21,243 nt of DNA, from the NCBI GenBank assembly GCA_905182385.1, contig CAJJBS010000115.1:1-21243 (forward strand), given 5' to 3'. Source of the DNA: Fidelibacterota bacterium TCS55 (GTDB lineage Bacteria > Fidelibacterota > Marinisomatia > Marinisomatales > TCS55). The notes below the pieces were generated by a model that did no database searches, was not told the origin of the DNA, and saw only the letters and a list, made by a program, of their open reading frames with translations. This document shows, piece after piece, positions 1-7,304 of the stretch. The position numbers and the translations under genes were made by a program. Numbering within the stretch: the first letter of the stretch is position 1; every line of letters starts with the position of its first letter.

Positions 1-813
1 TCTTTTTAATAGTAGCTTAAAATAGTTTTGACTTTCACCGGTAAACTTTTTGACTTCTTCTTTTTCATTAACAAAAGCTTTAACAATACGAATAGATGCT
101 AATGTTTCTGTTAATATCTGCATAATCTCTGCAATTTTTGATTGAGTACGTCTTGATTTACGCCTAATACTTATTCCAATACCTATTATAGCAATTCCAG
201 CTAAAGGAATAATTACAATTGCAATCAATGCTAATTCCCAACTAATAATAAAAAGAAGAGTTACAAATATTAGGATATTTATAGGCTCAACAAATAGGCG
301 TTGAAAAACTACAGCAAGAGCAACTTGAAGTTGCTCTACATCATTCATTACAATTGAAGTAATTGATCCTGTTTGTTTTTTATGAAAGTATCCTAATGAA
401 AGAGTTTGAATATGCTTATAAAGGCGATCTCGAATATCTTTAACAAGTTTTAACTCTACAATTCTTAAAAGAATATTTTTAATATAAAGAAATATATTTT
501 TTGTAAAGAAAACACTTAATAATGTGATACATAGTACTTTCAAAGAATTAGCAGGTGTGTCACGTAAAATTAAAACATTAGTCCAATATTTTAATTTTTC
601 ATTCATTGTTAATGTTGACTTAGAAGACCATTCCATTTGAGATTCTACTATTTTATCAAAATCTGTTAAAACATTATTAATTAAGGAAGCTACAAGCCAC
701 ATTGAGGTACTATTAAGTAAAACAAAAATAATTGCGGATATAGATGAAATGATAATGTATGGCCAAAAATGAAATAACAATTGAGCCATACGTTTATATA
801 GTGAACCTGACAT
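1..813 (-). CDS. ABC exporter, MsbA/MdlB-like, N-terminal 271 residues (3' end outside window)
   Basis: Reading from the ATG at 813 down to base 1 gives an uninterrupted 271-residue frame that runs off the window edge. It contains the six-helix transmembrane domain of a type IV ABC exporter. Visible landmarks are a first hydrophobic helix near residues 15-45, the coupling-helix region IRDRLYKHIQTLS followed by YFHKKQTGSI, and the later LTETLASIRIVKAFVNEKEE segment typical of MsbA and bacterial multidrug or lipid A exporters. The nucleotide-binding domain (Walker A, signature, Walker B) would lie beyond base 1 and is not seen. The N-terminal part carries an extra roughly 40-residue polar stretch between the first two helices (around residues 50-90). 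Such half-transporters dimerise in the inner membrane and export lipids or drugs. The substrate cannot be told from this part. Confidence 0.9.
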   Translation of the reverse strand, partial: MSGSLYKRMAQLLFHFWPYIIISSISAIIFVLLNSTSMWLVASLINNVLTDFDKIVESQMEWSSKSTLTMNEKLKYWTNVLILRDTPANSLKVLCITLLSVFFTKNIFLYIKNILLRIVELKLVKDIRDRLYKHIQTLSLGYFHKKQTGSITSIVMNDVEQLQVALAVVFQRLFVEPINILIFVTLLFIISWELALIAIVIIPLAGIAIIGIGISIRRKSRRTQSKIAEIMQILTETLASIRIVKAFVNEKEEVKKFTGESQNYFKLLLKR

Positions 814-869
814 AGTCTTACTTATTTATCTGTTTGATAATTAAAATCACAATATATTTAATGTAGAAT

Positions 870-1322
870 TTAAGAAGGAAATACGTTTGCTTTCTTACCA
901 TCTAAATCATAAATCATTTTTTGGTGTTTTATTCCAACTTGTTCAAAAATATTCCCGATAGATTTAAAGCCTAATCTTTTATAAAACTTAATGGCAGATA
1001 CTTGAGCATATAAATAAATTGGTTGAGTCTCTTTCAAATTATTCAAAATAAATTTAGTCATTTTTGATCCAATTCCATTTGATCTATATTTATCTAAGAC
1101 TGCAAACCTTTCTAATTTTATACCTTTTTTAGTTTTGCGCCAACGAGCTGTACCAACGGGTTTATTTTTTGTATAAGCCAAAACATAGGTAGCCGTATTT
1201 TCAGTCTCATCAATTTCTAAATGTTCTGGAATGTTTAATCCTCTAATAAATACATCTTTTCTAATATTTAGTACTAATTCCTTTTCTGAGTCACTTTTCA
1301 CTATCTTTACATTAAAATCCAT
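870..1322 (-). CDS. GNAT-family N-acetyltransferase
   Basis: A 150-residue protein of single GNAT fold. The acetyl-CoA binding motif A is visible as RFAVLDKYRSNGIGSKM (about residues 72-88, R-x-x-G-x-G type). The late motif LYAQVSAIKFYKRLGF (about 104-119) is the usual motif B region with its Tyr. The layout with an early VFIRGLNIPEHLEID segment resembles the YjcF/ElaA branch of the superfamily. The acceptor substrate cannot be deduced. It reads away from the GroES-like gene across an 84-bp divergent spacer and ends 56 bp before the ABC exporter, so it may be cotranscribed with the latter. No clear Shine-Dalgarno sequence precedes the ATG. Confidence 0.88.
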   Translation of the reverse strand: MDFNVKIVKSDSEKELVLNIRKDVFIRGLNIPEHLEIDETENTATYVLAYTKNKPVGTARWRKTKKGIKLERFAVLDKYRSNGIGSKMTKFILNNLKETQPIYLYAQVSAIKFYKRLGFKSIGNIFEQVGIKHQKMIYDLDGKKANVFPS

Positions 1323-1406
1323 TTAACAAATTTCGTTCGTTTTTTTTCTAATTCCAATGATTTCATCATACTTGTTTGAACTAGTAAAAATCACCTAATT
1401 TCTTAT

Positions 1407-1787
1407 ATGAAAAGTAAAAATAAACAAATACTTGTTGTTGGTGACCGAGTTTTAATTAGACTTGATAAGGGAGAGAAAAAATCAAAAGCAGGGCTTTACT
1501 TACCTCCGAGTGTAATAGAAAAACAGGAGGTTTTAAGTGGTATTGTAGTTGAAGTTGGCCCAGGAATTCCGTTAGGAAACCCTGAAGATAATATGGATGA
1601 ACCATGGTCTATGAACGATGGAAGTTCAGTTAAATATATTCCCTCACAAGCTGAAGTTGGAGATATAGCTCTTTTTGTAAATAAAGCATCTATTGAAGTA
1701 AAAATAGAAAATGAAGACTATTTAATAATGCCTCAGTCTGCTATCTTAATCTTAATTAGAGACGACCTTGATAGTCTTACAGATTAA
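1407..1787 (+). CDS. GroES-like co-chaperonin (Cpn10 fold) with an internal insertion
   Basis: A 126-residue Cpn10-fold protein, longer than the usual GroES of about 95 residues. The start VVGDRVLIRLD (10-20), the mobile-loop region with AGLYLP (28-33, position of the GroEL-contacting tripeptide), GIVVEVGPG (45-53), VGDIALF (84-90) and the end ENEDYLIMPQSAILILI (101-117) all align with GroES. Between VGPG and VGDI lies an extra acidic stretch of roughly 15-25 residues (about 54-80), where ordinary GroES has a short roof loop. No groEL is adjacent, unlike the canonical groESL operon. It may be a second, specialised co-chaperonin. The gene sits 14 bp ahead of hemW and is probably cotranscribed with it. 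Cpn10 membership is clear; that it caps GroEL is inferred from the retained mobile loop. Confidence 0.88.
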   Translation: MKSKNKQILVVGDRVLIRLDKGEKKSKAGLYLPPSVIEKQEVLSGIVVEVGPGIPLGNPEDNMDEPWSMNDGSSVKYIPSQAEVGDIALFVNKASIEVKIENEDYLIMPQSAILILIRDDLDSLTD

Positions 1788-1801
1788 CCTTAAATAATAT
1801 A

Positions 1802-2932
1802 ATGAATAAAGCTGGTATTTATATACATATGCCTTTTTGTAGAGTAAAATGTATGTACTGTGATTTTTATTCAGTGACTGATAGAGATGAGGCTATGCCA
1901 ACGTTTTTTGATTCTCTTATTAAAGAGATTAAAATGTGTCAAATAGACACTAAAAGCTGGACTATTGATTCCATTTTTATTGGTGGTGGCACACCAAGCT
2001 TAATGAGTTCTAACCAATTAGAAAGTTTAATTAAAGAATTAGATACTAAATTTGATCTTAAAAATGTAAAAGAATTTACAATTGAAGCTAATCCGGGTGA
2101 AGCTCCTGAAGAACGACTTAAATCATTTAAAAGCCTCGGCGTAAATCGTGTTTCAATGGGCGTACAATCACTAAATAAAAGTTTACTGAAATTCTTGACA
2201 CGAATTCATGGTAAAAATGAAGTATTAAAAACATTTGAAATATTAAGAAAAGTAGGTTTTGATAATATCAATTGTGATTTAATTTTTAATATTCCAAATC
2301 AAACTTTAAAAATTTGGAAAAATGACTTAGAGGAAGTTCTCCAACTAGGCCCTGAACATCTCTCTTGTTACTCTCTAACTGTTGAAAAAGGAACTGAGCT
2401 TTATAAGCATGTTAAAAGAGGCGAAATTAAAATGCCAAGCAATGATAATAGTAGTGAACTTTATGGCTACACTCAATCATTAATGAATGATTATGGTTAT
2501 GAACAATATGAAATCTCTAATTGGTCAAAACCTAAACTTGAATGTCGACATAATCTTCATTATTGGGAGATTGAACCTTGTTTAGCATTTGGACCTTCAG
2601 CGCATGGCTTTGATGGTAAATCACGCTTTTCAAATATTAGCAACTTAGATATGTATATTAATAAAATAAAGCTAGATAAAAGTCCTCAGGTGCAAATTCA
2701 GGAGTTATCTAATAAAAATTACTCTAATGAATTAATTGGATTTGGATTAAGGATAAAAAATGGAATTAATCTTAATAAAATTTCAGATGAATTAAGGCCT
2801 AATTTTGAAAATATATTAAAAAATAATAAAGATAAATGGGGTAGATTTTTGATTAAAGAAGATAATCACTTAAGATTAACTAATGAAGGTTATGCTTTTG
2901 CTGATGCCGTTGCTGTTGATTTTTTATTATAA
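1802..2932 (+). CDS. hemW: HemW-type radical SAM heme chaperone
   Basis: A 376-residue radical SAM protein. The [4Fe-4S] motif CxxxCxxC is at C13, C17 and C20, followed by DF as in the HemN/HemW family. The SAM-binding GGGTPS is at 61-66, the EANPGE region at 95-100, and the HNxxYW motif, which HemW proteins use for heme, at 250-255. The C-terminal third matches the HemN_C domain. HemW is often misannotated as the oxygen-independent coproporphyrinogen III oxidase, but it lacks that enzyme's N-terminal extension and works as a heme-trafficking protein. The length and short N-terminus favour HemW. It follows the GroES-like gene by 14 bp with no strong ribosome binding site and converges with xthA, the two stop codons being 7 bp apart. 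Confidence 0.93.
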   Translation: MNKAGIYIHMPFCRVKCMYCDFYSVTDRDEAMPTFFDSLIKEIKMCQIDTKSWTIDSIFIGGGTPSLMSSNQLESLIKELDTKFDLKNVKEFTIEANPGEAPEERLKSFKSLGVNRVSMGVQSLNKSLLKFLTRIHGKNEVLKTFEILRKVGFDNINCDLIFNIPNQTLKIWKNDLEEVLQLGPEHLSCYSLTVEKGTELYKHVKRGEIKMPSNDNSSELYGYTQSLMNDYGYEQYEISNWSKPKLECRHNLHYWEIEPCLAFGPSAHGFDGKSRFSNISNLDMYINKIKLDKSPQVQIQELSNKNYSNELIGFGLRIKNGINLNKISDELRPNFENILKNNKDKWGRFLIKEDNHLRLTNEGYAFADAVAVDFLL

Positions 2933-2939
2933 TTTTTTT

Positions 2940-3713
2940 TTAAAGACCTGACTCTTTTAAAGTGATAGATACCGGACAATGGTCTGAACCCATAATATCA
3001 TCATGGATATCAGCATATTCTAATTCATTAATAAAACCTTCATTAACAAAAAAATAATCAATGCGCCATCCTACATTTCTAGGCCTTGCACCAGTTCGAT
3101 AGGACCACCAGGAATAACGATCTGAGTCCGAATTAAAATGGCGAAATGTATCAATCCACCCATGTGACTCATATATATCTAATTTTTCTCTTTCAATAGG
3201 CATAAAGCCTGAAGTTCTTTCATTTTCTTTTGGTCTGGCTAAATCAATAGCATGATGTGCCGTGTTCCAATCTCCTGCAACAATAACATTAGCACCATTA
3301 TCGACTTGTTCATTAATAATAGGTAGTAATTGATCATAAAAATCAAGTTTGTATTTTAGACGAATTTCGTCTTTTTGACCGTTTGGGAAGTAAATATTAT
3401 AAAGGAAAAAATTATCATGTTCAGTTATTAAGACTCTACCTTCAGCATCAAAACGATCAATGCCAAGTCCCTTCTGAATATTATGAGGTTCTTTTTTACA
3501 AAAAGTAGCAACACTACTATAGCCTTTTTTTTCTGCAGAATGCCAATAAGTATAATACCCATGGTCTTCAATTAAAGAAGAACTTAATTGCTCAATTTGA
3601 GCTTTAGTCTCCTGAATACATACTAAATCTGGCTGTTCTTGATCTAACCAATCCAAAAAACCTTTTTTTTCAACGGCCCTAATTCCATTAACATTCCAAG
3701 AATATAATTTCAT
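2940..3713 (-). CDS. xthA: Exodeoxyribonuclease III (AP endonuclease)
   Basis: A 257-residue member of the exonuclease III/APE1 endonuclease-exonuclease-phosphatase family. It cuts the DNA backbone 5' of abasic sites and trims 3' blocking groups in base excision repair. Catalytic positions are all visible: N7 in SWNVNG, E35 in CIQETKAQ, Y105 region, D148 and N150 in AGDWNTAHH, D219 in WRIDYFFV, and D244/H245 in GSDHCPVSI. Length is full for the family. The ATG at 3713 has an AGAGG-type ribosome binding site about 8 bases upstream. It diverges from bolA across 142 bp, which probably holds both promoters. It fits the DNA-repair and oxidative-stress content elsewhere in the window. Confidence 0.95.
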   Translation of the reverse strand: MKLYSWNVNGIRAVEKKGFLDWLDQEQPDLVCIQETKAQIEQLSSSLIEDHGYYTYWHSAEKKGYSSVATFCKKEPHNIQKGLGIDRFDAEGRVLITEHDNFFLYNIYFPNGQKDEIRLKYKLDFYDQLLPIINEQVDNGANVIVAGDWNTAHHAIDLARPKENERTSGFMPIEREKLDIYESHGWIDTFRHFNSDSDRYSWWSYRTGARPRNVGWRIDYFFVNEGFINELEYADIHDDIMGSDHCPVSITLKESGL

Positions 3714-3855
3714 ATTTTCCTCTAATTATAAGTTAGAAAATTGAGAAATAATCATGAGATAAGAAAGAGTGCTTTTTTGATAATTTATAATAGTTTTTTT
3801 AATATTTTTAAAATAAACAAGTTGTAATTTTAGATCACAAATTAAAGTGATTATT

Positions 3856-4104
3856 ATGGAACCTAACGAACTAAAAGCACTAATAGAAAAAGGCATTCCG
3901 GATGCTAAAGTTGAAGTAGTTGATACTACAGGAACAAAAGATCATTTTAGTGCAGTTGTAATTAGTGAATCATTTGAAAAATTATCTCTAGTAGAACAAC
4001 ATCAATCTGTTTATAAAGCAGTAGGAGCATTTATGACAAAAGAAGTTCATGCACTACAATTAAAAACATACTCGCCTAATAAGTGGGCAGAACAAAATTC
4101 ATAG
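3856..4104 (+). CDS. bolA: BolA-family protein
   Basis: An 82-residue BolA protein when started at the ATG at 3856. A GTG three codons upstream (3847) would add MII and is less likely, since BolA proteins usually begin directly at the ELKALI-type helix. The class II KH-like fold is recognisable from ELKALIEKGIPDAKVEVVD, the TGTKDHFSAVVIS strand region (25-37), LVEQHQSVYKAVG (45-57) and the conserved HALQLKTYSP (65-74), whose His is a cluster ligand in BolA-glutaredoxin complexes. It lies immediately before the monothiol glutaredoxin gene with a 9-bp gap. BolA and CGFS glutaredoxins form [2Fe-2S]-bridged heterodimers acting in iron-sulfur trafficking and redox sensing, so the adjacency supports that role. 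Confidence 0.94.
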   Translation: MEPNELKALIEKGIPDAKVEVVDTTGTKDHFSAVVISESFEKLSLVEQHQSVYKAVGAFMTKEVHALQLKTYSPNKWAEQNS

Positions 4105-4113
4105 GAAAATATT

Positions 4114-4422
4114 ATGGAATTATCTGAACAAATTAAAGCCGACATTTCTCAAAACTCTATTATTCTATACATGAAAGGGACTAAAGAAATACCTATGTGT
4201 GGATTTTCAAATCAAGTGGTTCAAACATTATCCCATTATGGTGTTGAGTTTAAAGATATTAATATTTTAGAAGATCCTGAAATTCGAATAAAATTATCAG
4301 AAGAGTCAGGTTGGCCAACAATTCCTCAACTTTTTGTTAAAGGGAAATTAATTGGTGGTGCTGATATAGTCATGGAATTACATCAAAAAGGTGAACTCTT
4401 AGATATTTTAGATATATCTTAA
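4114..4422 (+). CDS. grxD: Monothiol glutaredoxin (Grx4 type, CGFS)
   Basis: A 102-residue monothiol glutaredoxin. The active site is C29-G30-F31-S32, preceded by the glutathione-contacting Lys in KGTKEIPM (K21). The cis-proline loop WPTIPQ (T69-I70-P71) and the GGADI motif (81-85) complete the glutathione and [2Fe-2S] binding site. These proteins carry a glutathione-ligated [2Fe-2S] cluster and pass it to targets. The upstream AGGAAAAT directly after the bolA stop codon is a good ribosome binding site for the ATG at 4114. With bolA it makes a two-gene operon. About 80 bp of AT-rich sequence with no hairpin separates it from the tRNA gene, so transcripts may continue to the terminator at 4577-4606. 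Confidence 0.95.
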   Translation: MELSEQIKADISQNSIILYMKGTKEIPMCGFSNQVVQTLSHYGVEFKDINILEDPEIRIKLSEESGWPTIPQLFVKGKLIGGADIVMELHQKGELLDILDIS

Positions 4423-4501
4423 AATAATTAGATTTGATTTGGTGATTTTCATATAGAAACATAACTTTTCCATTGATTATTTAATAAATAAAATAATTTT
4501 T

Positions 4502-4573
4502 GGCCCGTTCGTCTAGTGGTTAGGACTCATGGTTTTCATCCATGCAACAGGAGTTCGATTCTCCTACGGGCTA
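4502..4573 (+). tRNA. trnE: tRNA-Glu (anticodon UUC)
   Basis: A 72-nt sequence folds as a complete cloverleaf. The acceptor stem GGCCCGT pairs with ACGGGCT (the first pair is G-U). The D arm runs GTC...GAC with AGTGG in the loop. The anticodon stem CATGG/CCATG encloses the loop TTTTCAT with anticodon TTC, and the T arm AGGAG/CTCCT encloses TTCGATT. The discriminator is A at 4573. The 3' CCA is not encoded. The anticodon and the close match to bacterial tRNA-Glu in the D and T arms fix the identity. It is followed directly by a strong hairpin terminator. Confidence 0.97.
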
Positions 4574-4576
4574 CTT

Positions 4577-4606
4577 ATAAAACCCTGCTAAAAAGCAGGG
4601 TTTTAT
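4577..4606 (+). terminator. Rho-independent terminator after tRNA-Glu
   Basis: A perfect 13-bp stem (4577-4589 with 4594-4606, core AAAACCCTGCT/AGCAGGGTTTT) with an AAAA loop begins three bases after the tRNA discriminator. A T-rich run follows from 4608. The core is GC-rich in an AT-rich region. It should end the tRNA transcript, and any bolA-grxD transcript reading through. The A-rich left flank means it could also act weakly in the other direction. It ends only 16 bp before the DUF2231 start codon. Confidence 0.92.
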
Positions 4607-4622
4607 GTTTTAATTTTATATT

Positions 4623-5060
4623 ATGAACTTTCCATATCATCCCATTTTAGTCCATTTCCCAATTGCTTTTTTGTTAGGTGCTTTCTTTTTACAAGGAGTA
4701 CACCTTTTTAAGCCTAATTGGATTTGCAGAGTTGTAGGAATGTGGCTTTTAGGCCTTGCTGCTTTTTTTTCTATATTTGCCGCAATAACTGGGCAATGGG
4801 AATTAACAAAAGCTGGAGAAATAGGTTATGATATGAAAATTCTAGAAATTATTAGTTTACATGAAACTATGGGGAATATTGTAACATGGGGTTCAACATT
4901 AGTTTTTTTAGTTTGGGTAAATCTTTTTTTAAAAAATATGGAAGATAAACGTATAGATATATTAGCATTCGCTTTTTTATTTATGCTTACATGCTGTGTA
5001 TTTTTCACTGCTTATCTTGGAGGACAACTTGTCTGGGTTTATGGTGTAGGTACACCTTAG
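4623..5060 (+). CDS. DUF2231-family inner-membrane protein
   Basis: A 145-residue protein with four predicted transmembrane helices (about 10-28, 36-58, 86-106 and 112-133). The family signature is clear: an N-terminal HPILVHFPIAFL, a central HETMG after the second helix, and the C-terminal GGQLVWVYGVG. DUF2231 proteins are small membrane proteins of unknown biochemical role. The conserved histidines, here H6 and H11 in the first segment plus the HETMG histidine, suggest metal or heme ligation, but that is inference. Only 16 bp separate the start codon from the preceding terminator, so it has little room for its own promoter. Expression may come from terminator read-through or from a promoter overlapping the tRNA gene. 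It converges with the phosphatase-like gene, the stop codons being 5 bp apart. Confidence 0.83.
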   Translation: MNFPYHPILVHFPIAFLLGAFFLQGVHLFKPNWICRVVGMWLLGLAAFFSIFAAITGQWELTKAGEIGYDMKILEIISLHETMGNIVTWGSTLVFLVWVNLFLKNMEDKRIDILAFAFLFMLTCCVFFTAYLGGQLVWVYGVGTP

Positions 5061-5065
5061 ATAAT

Positions 5066-6166
5066 TTATTTTATCATCTTTTTTATAACAGAACCCACAC
5101 TACGATTACTTTTAAATTTATAACCTAGTAAATGACTTATCGTTGAACTTAGTTGATTGGTACTAATAGTATCTACATTACTTAATTCTCCAATTGATGG
5201 TGTATCAGGACCAATTATAGCTGACCATACAAATTCAGCACCTTTAACCTCTTGCCCATGATCACCCCATCTATCATTAAGATAGCCACCTCTTCCATGA
5301 TCAGTTGTAATAATTAAAGTTGTATTATTCCTATATATATCTTGTGATTGAGTCCATGCCCATATTGAAGAAATATATTTATCTAAACGATTAATAATTG
5401 AAAGGTATTCCCCATACTTTTTTTGATGAGCATATTCATCTGATTCATCGTAAGCGATATAAAGTAATCTTGGCTTATTTAATTTTAAATATTCAAAAGC
5501 ATACTCATGAGTTAAGGCATCCCATCTAACTCCAGTCCCATAACCTTCATAAGGTAAATCTGATATAAAATTATTCATCCATCTTTGTTTTTTTGTCAAA
5601 AGACTATCAGTTAGTGGAAAAGCACCAGAATTTATCGTAAAGTCATTTCTTTCTTTATTTATTATCCAATCAAACACATCCCAAGAGGCAAATGCAGCTA
5701 CCCGACCTTTGAAACCTTCTTTAGAATTCATAAATTCTAAGATATTTAGATTAGGGTTATAAATTTTAGAATTACTCTTTACGCTATCATCATTAAAACC
5801 TACAAGTAACTCATTGTACCCAGGATAAGAAAAGAAATATGGGTTAGTCACCCTCATCACACTCCCCTTAGTTTTATTTCCATAAAGTTGCCCTTTTGAT
5901 GCAATTGTATTCCAAATAAAAGGCATAAGAAGATTTCTTCTTTGTATTTCATTCTCAACCCAAAAAGATTTTAATGTCGACTCTTTTTTGATATCATCTT
6001 TAATATTATTAATAATTCTTTTATCTGCTCCTTGGAAAACTTCTTGCCATCGAACACCATCAAGGGTAATAAGGATCACATTTTGTGTTTTTAAACCATT
6101 CTTATTTAAAGTGGGGTTATTATCACATCCTATAAGGAATAAGAGAAATAAAGTGATTTTTTTCAT
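5066..6166 (-). CDS. Alkaline-phosphatase-superfamily lipoprotein (phosphodiesterase/pyrophosphatase-like)
   Basis: The best start is the ATG at 6166, giving 366 residues. It has an AGGAAG ribosome binding site and begins a lipoprotein signal, with LIG before C14. A longer start at 6190 would spoil the signal. Metal-binding motifs of the superfamily are visible: LITLDG with D36, AYDESDEYAH (D240, D243, H247), TTDHGRGG (D289, H290) and WGDHG (H303). The segment TNPYFFSYPGYNE holds a candidate nucleophile, S113. Related proteins hydrolyse phosphate mono- or diesters, and the substrate is unknown here. The predicted location is a membrane-anchored lipoprotein. An 79-bp AT-rich spacer separates it from the upstream DUF4249 gene, so it may have its own promoter or be the tail of that operon. 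Confidence 0.82.
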   Translation of the reverse strand: MKKITLFLLFLIGCDNNPTLNKNGLKTQNVILITLDGVRWQEVFQGADKRIINNIKDDIKKESTLKSFWVENEIQRRNLLMPFIWNTIASKGQLYGNKTKGSVMRVTNPYFFSYPGYNELLVGFNDDSVKSNSKIYNPNLNILEFMNSKEGFKGRVAAFASWDVFDWIINKERNDFTINSGAFPLTDSLLTKKQRWMNNFISDLPYEGYGTGVRWDALTHEYAFEYLKLNKPRLLYIAYDESDEYAHQKKYGEYLSIINRLDKYISSIWAWTQSQDIYRNNTTLIITTDHGRGGYLNDRWGDHGQEVKGAEFVWSAIIGPDTPSIGELSNVDTISTNQLSSTISHLLGYKFKSNRSVGSVIKKMIK

Positions 6167-6245
6167 TAATCTTCCTGTTTGATTTATCATATATATAATA
6201 TTAGGAAGATAGCATTATTATATAAGCAATATATAATAAAAGATA

Positions 6246-7304
6246 TTAGTCTATTGAGTAATCTTTACCTCTTTTTAAATAAACATAGAAAGATTTAGAG
6301 ATATCAGAAGAAAACATTCCATACCCACCTTCAATATTTGATCCAGGTAAAGTGAATATATTCTGGGAGAAAGGATCACCTTCAAAATATTTATCAAAAT
6401 TATTATCTGTTGCCTGAACAGTAATCTTCTGAAGGCCATAATAGTTAAAAAAGAGCCAACTCATGTTAATAGGGCTTTGTTCTGATGACCAAACATATGG
6501 GTTTTCTCTAAATGGATTATTATTAATATCTCTTTGATATGCACCTTTCCAAATACCACTAGCAAATGTGGTATCATAGATTACATTTATAAATGTACTA
6601 TCTTGCTTATTATTTCTATTATAATCAAAAAAGTCGTCAGGTGTACCTGGTTCAAGCCCAATTTCTTCGCTATCTAGGGCATAAGTTAATGTTCTAACTA
6701 ATTTAGAATCATCGTCTGATTTAAAATCAATCATAAACATTGGATATGAAGCAAAACTTCCGGTGAAACATTGACCATAATTATAAAAAACAGTATCTAC
6801 TTTTTCAACTATTGGATCACCATTTTCATATATATTATCTGTATTTATCTGAGAAATTGGTAAGGAAAGACCATCTCGACATGTATAAGTTTTAGATTCA
6901 TTACTTGATGCAATATCTAATGATTTCGGAACACTTGTTTTGGCGGTTAATATCTGACCACCTACTTCAACAGTCAAAAAATACGTTATTCCTGGATAAT
7001 AAATGAATGTACTATCTGTTTGGTATCTTCCTGGTCTGCCTTTTACTGGATATGCCGTTGCAAATAAATCTTTTTCTCCATCAGCTATTGTTATTTTTGC
7101 ATCACTTACCCATAATTCCTCAGCATCAATAGATTCATCTAATGAGGCTGTTCTAGAAACAAAAACTGTATCATCAATCATGGGTTTATTAGCAGAAATA
7201 TTAGAAAAAATAACATATTGTTCTATATACGGGGAATCAGGATCATTGAATCCTTCGCAAGCAAAAACTAGTAAAGTAAGTATTAATAGATTTATTTTAT
7301 TCAT
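6246..7304 (-). CDS. DUF4249 lipoprotein, partner of the TonB-dependent receptor
   Basis: I start it at the ATG at 7304, whose A is shared with the last base of the receptor's TAA stop (TAATG). This gives 352 residues with a lipoprotein signal ending LVFA-C16. A longer start at 7316 adds four residues ahead of the signal and is less likely. The N-terminal immunoglobulin-like part (SPYIEQYVIFSNISANKPMIDDTVFVSRTASLD, then a WVSDAKI strand and the GRYQTDSTFIYYPGITYFLTVEV region) matches DUF4249 proteins of Bacteroidota, which are encoded beside TonB-dependent receptors. The rest is unrecognised, rich in Asp, Asn and aromatic residues as expected for a secreted beta-rich protein. It is probably an outer-membrane-anchored accessory protein helping the receptor bind its ligand. 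The ligand is unknown. Confidence 0.8.
   Translation of the reverse strand: MNKINLLILTLLVFACEGFNDPDSPYIEQYVIFSNISANKPMIDDTVFVSRTASLDESIDAEELWVSDAKITIADGEKDLFATAYPVKGRPGRYQTDSTFIYYPGITYFLTVEVGGQILTAKTSVPKSLDIASSNESKTYTCRDGLSLPISQINTDNIYENGDPIVEKVDTVFYNYGQCFTGSFASYPMFMIDFKSDDDSKLVRTLTYALDSEEIGLEPGTPDDFFDYNRNNKQDSTFINVIYDTTFASGIWKGAYQRDINNNPFRENPYVWSSEQSPINMSWLFFNYYGLQKITVQATDNNFDKYFEGDPFSQNIFTLPGSNIEGGYGMFSSDISKSFYVYLKRGKDYSID

Noticed and set aside
1802..2932. Coproporphyrinogen III oxidase (HemN)
   Set aside because: Length, a CxxxCxxC motif close to the N-terminus and the HNxxYW motif fit HemW. The HemN N-terminal extension is missing.
4826..5008. Minus-strand 60-codon frame opposite the DUF2231 gene
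   Set aside because: It is the shadow of a family-conserved membrane protein and resembles nothing.
5043..5056. Small inverted repeat GGTGT-AGGT-ACACC at the end of the DUF2231 gene as a terminator
   Set aside because: It has only a 5-bp stem, lies inside codons for the conserved C-terminus, and lacks an adjacent T run on either strand.
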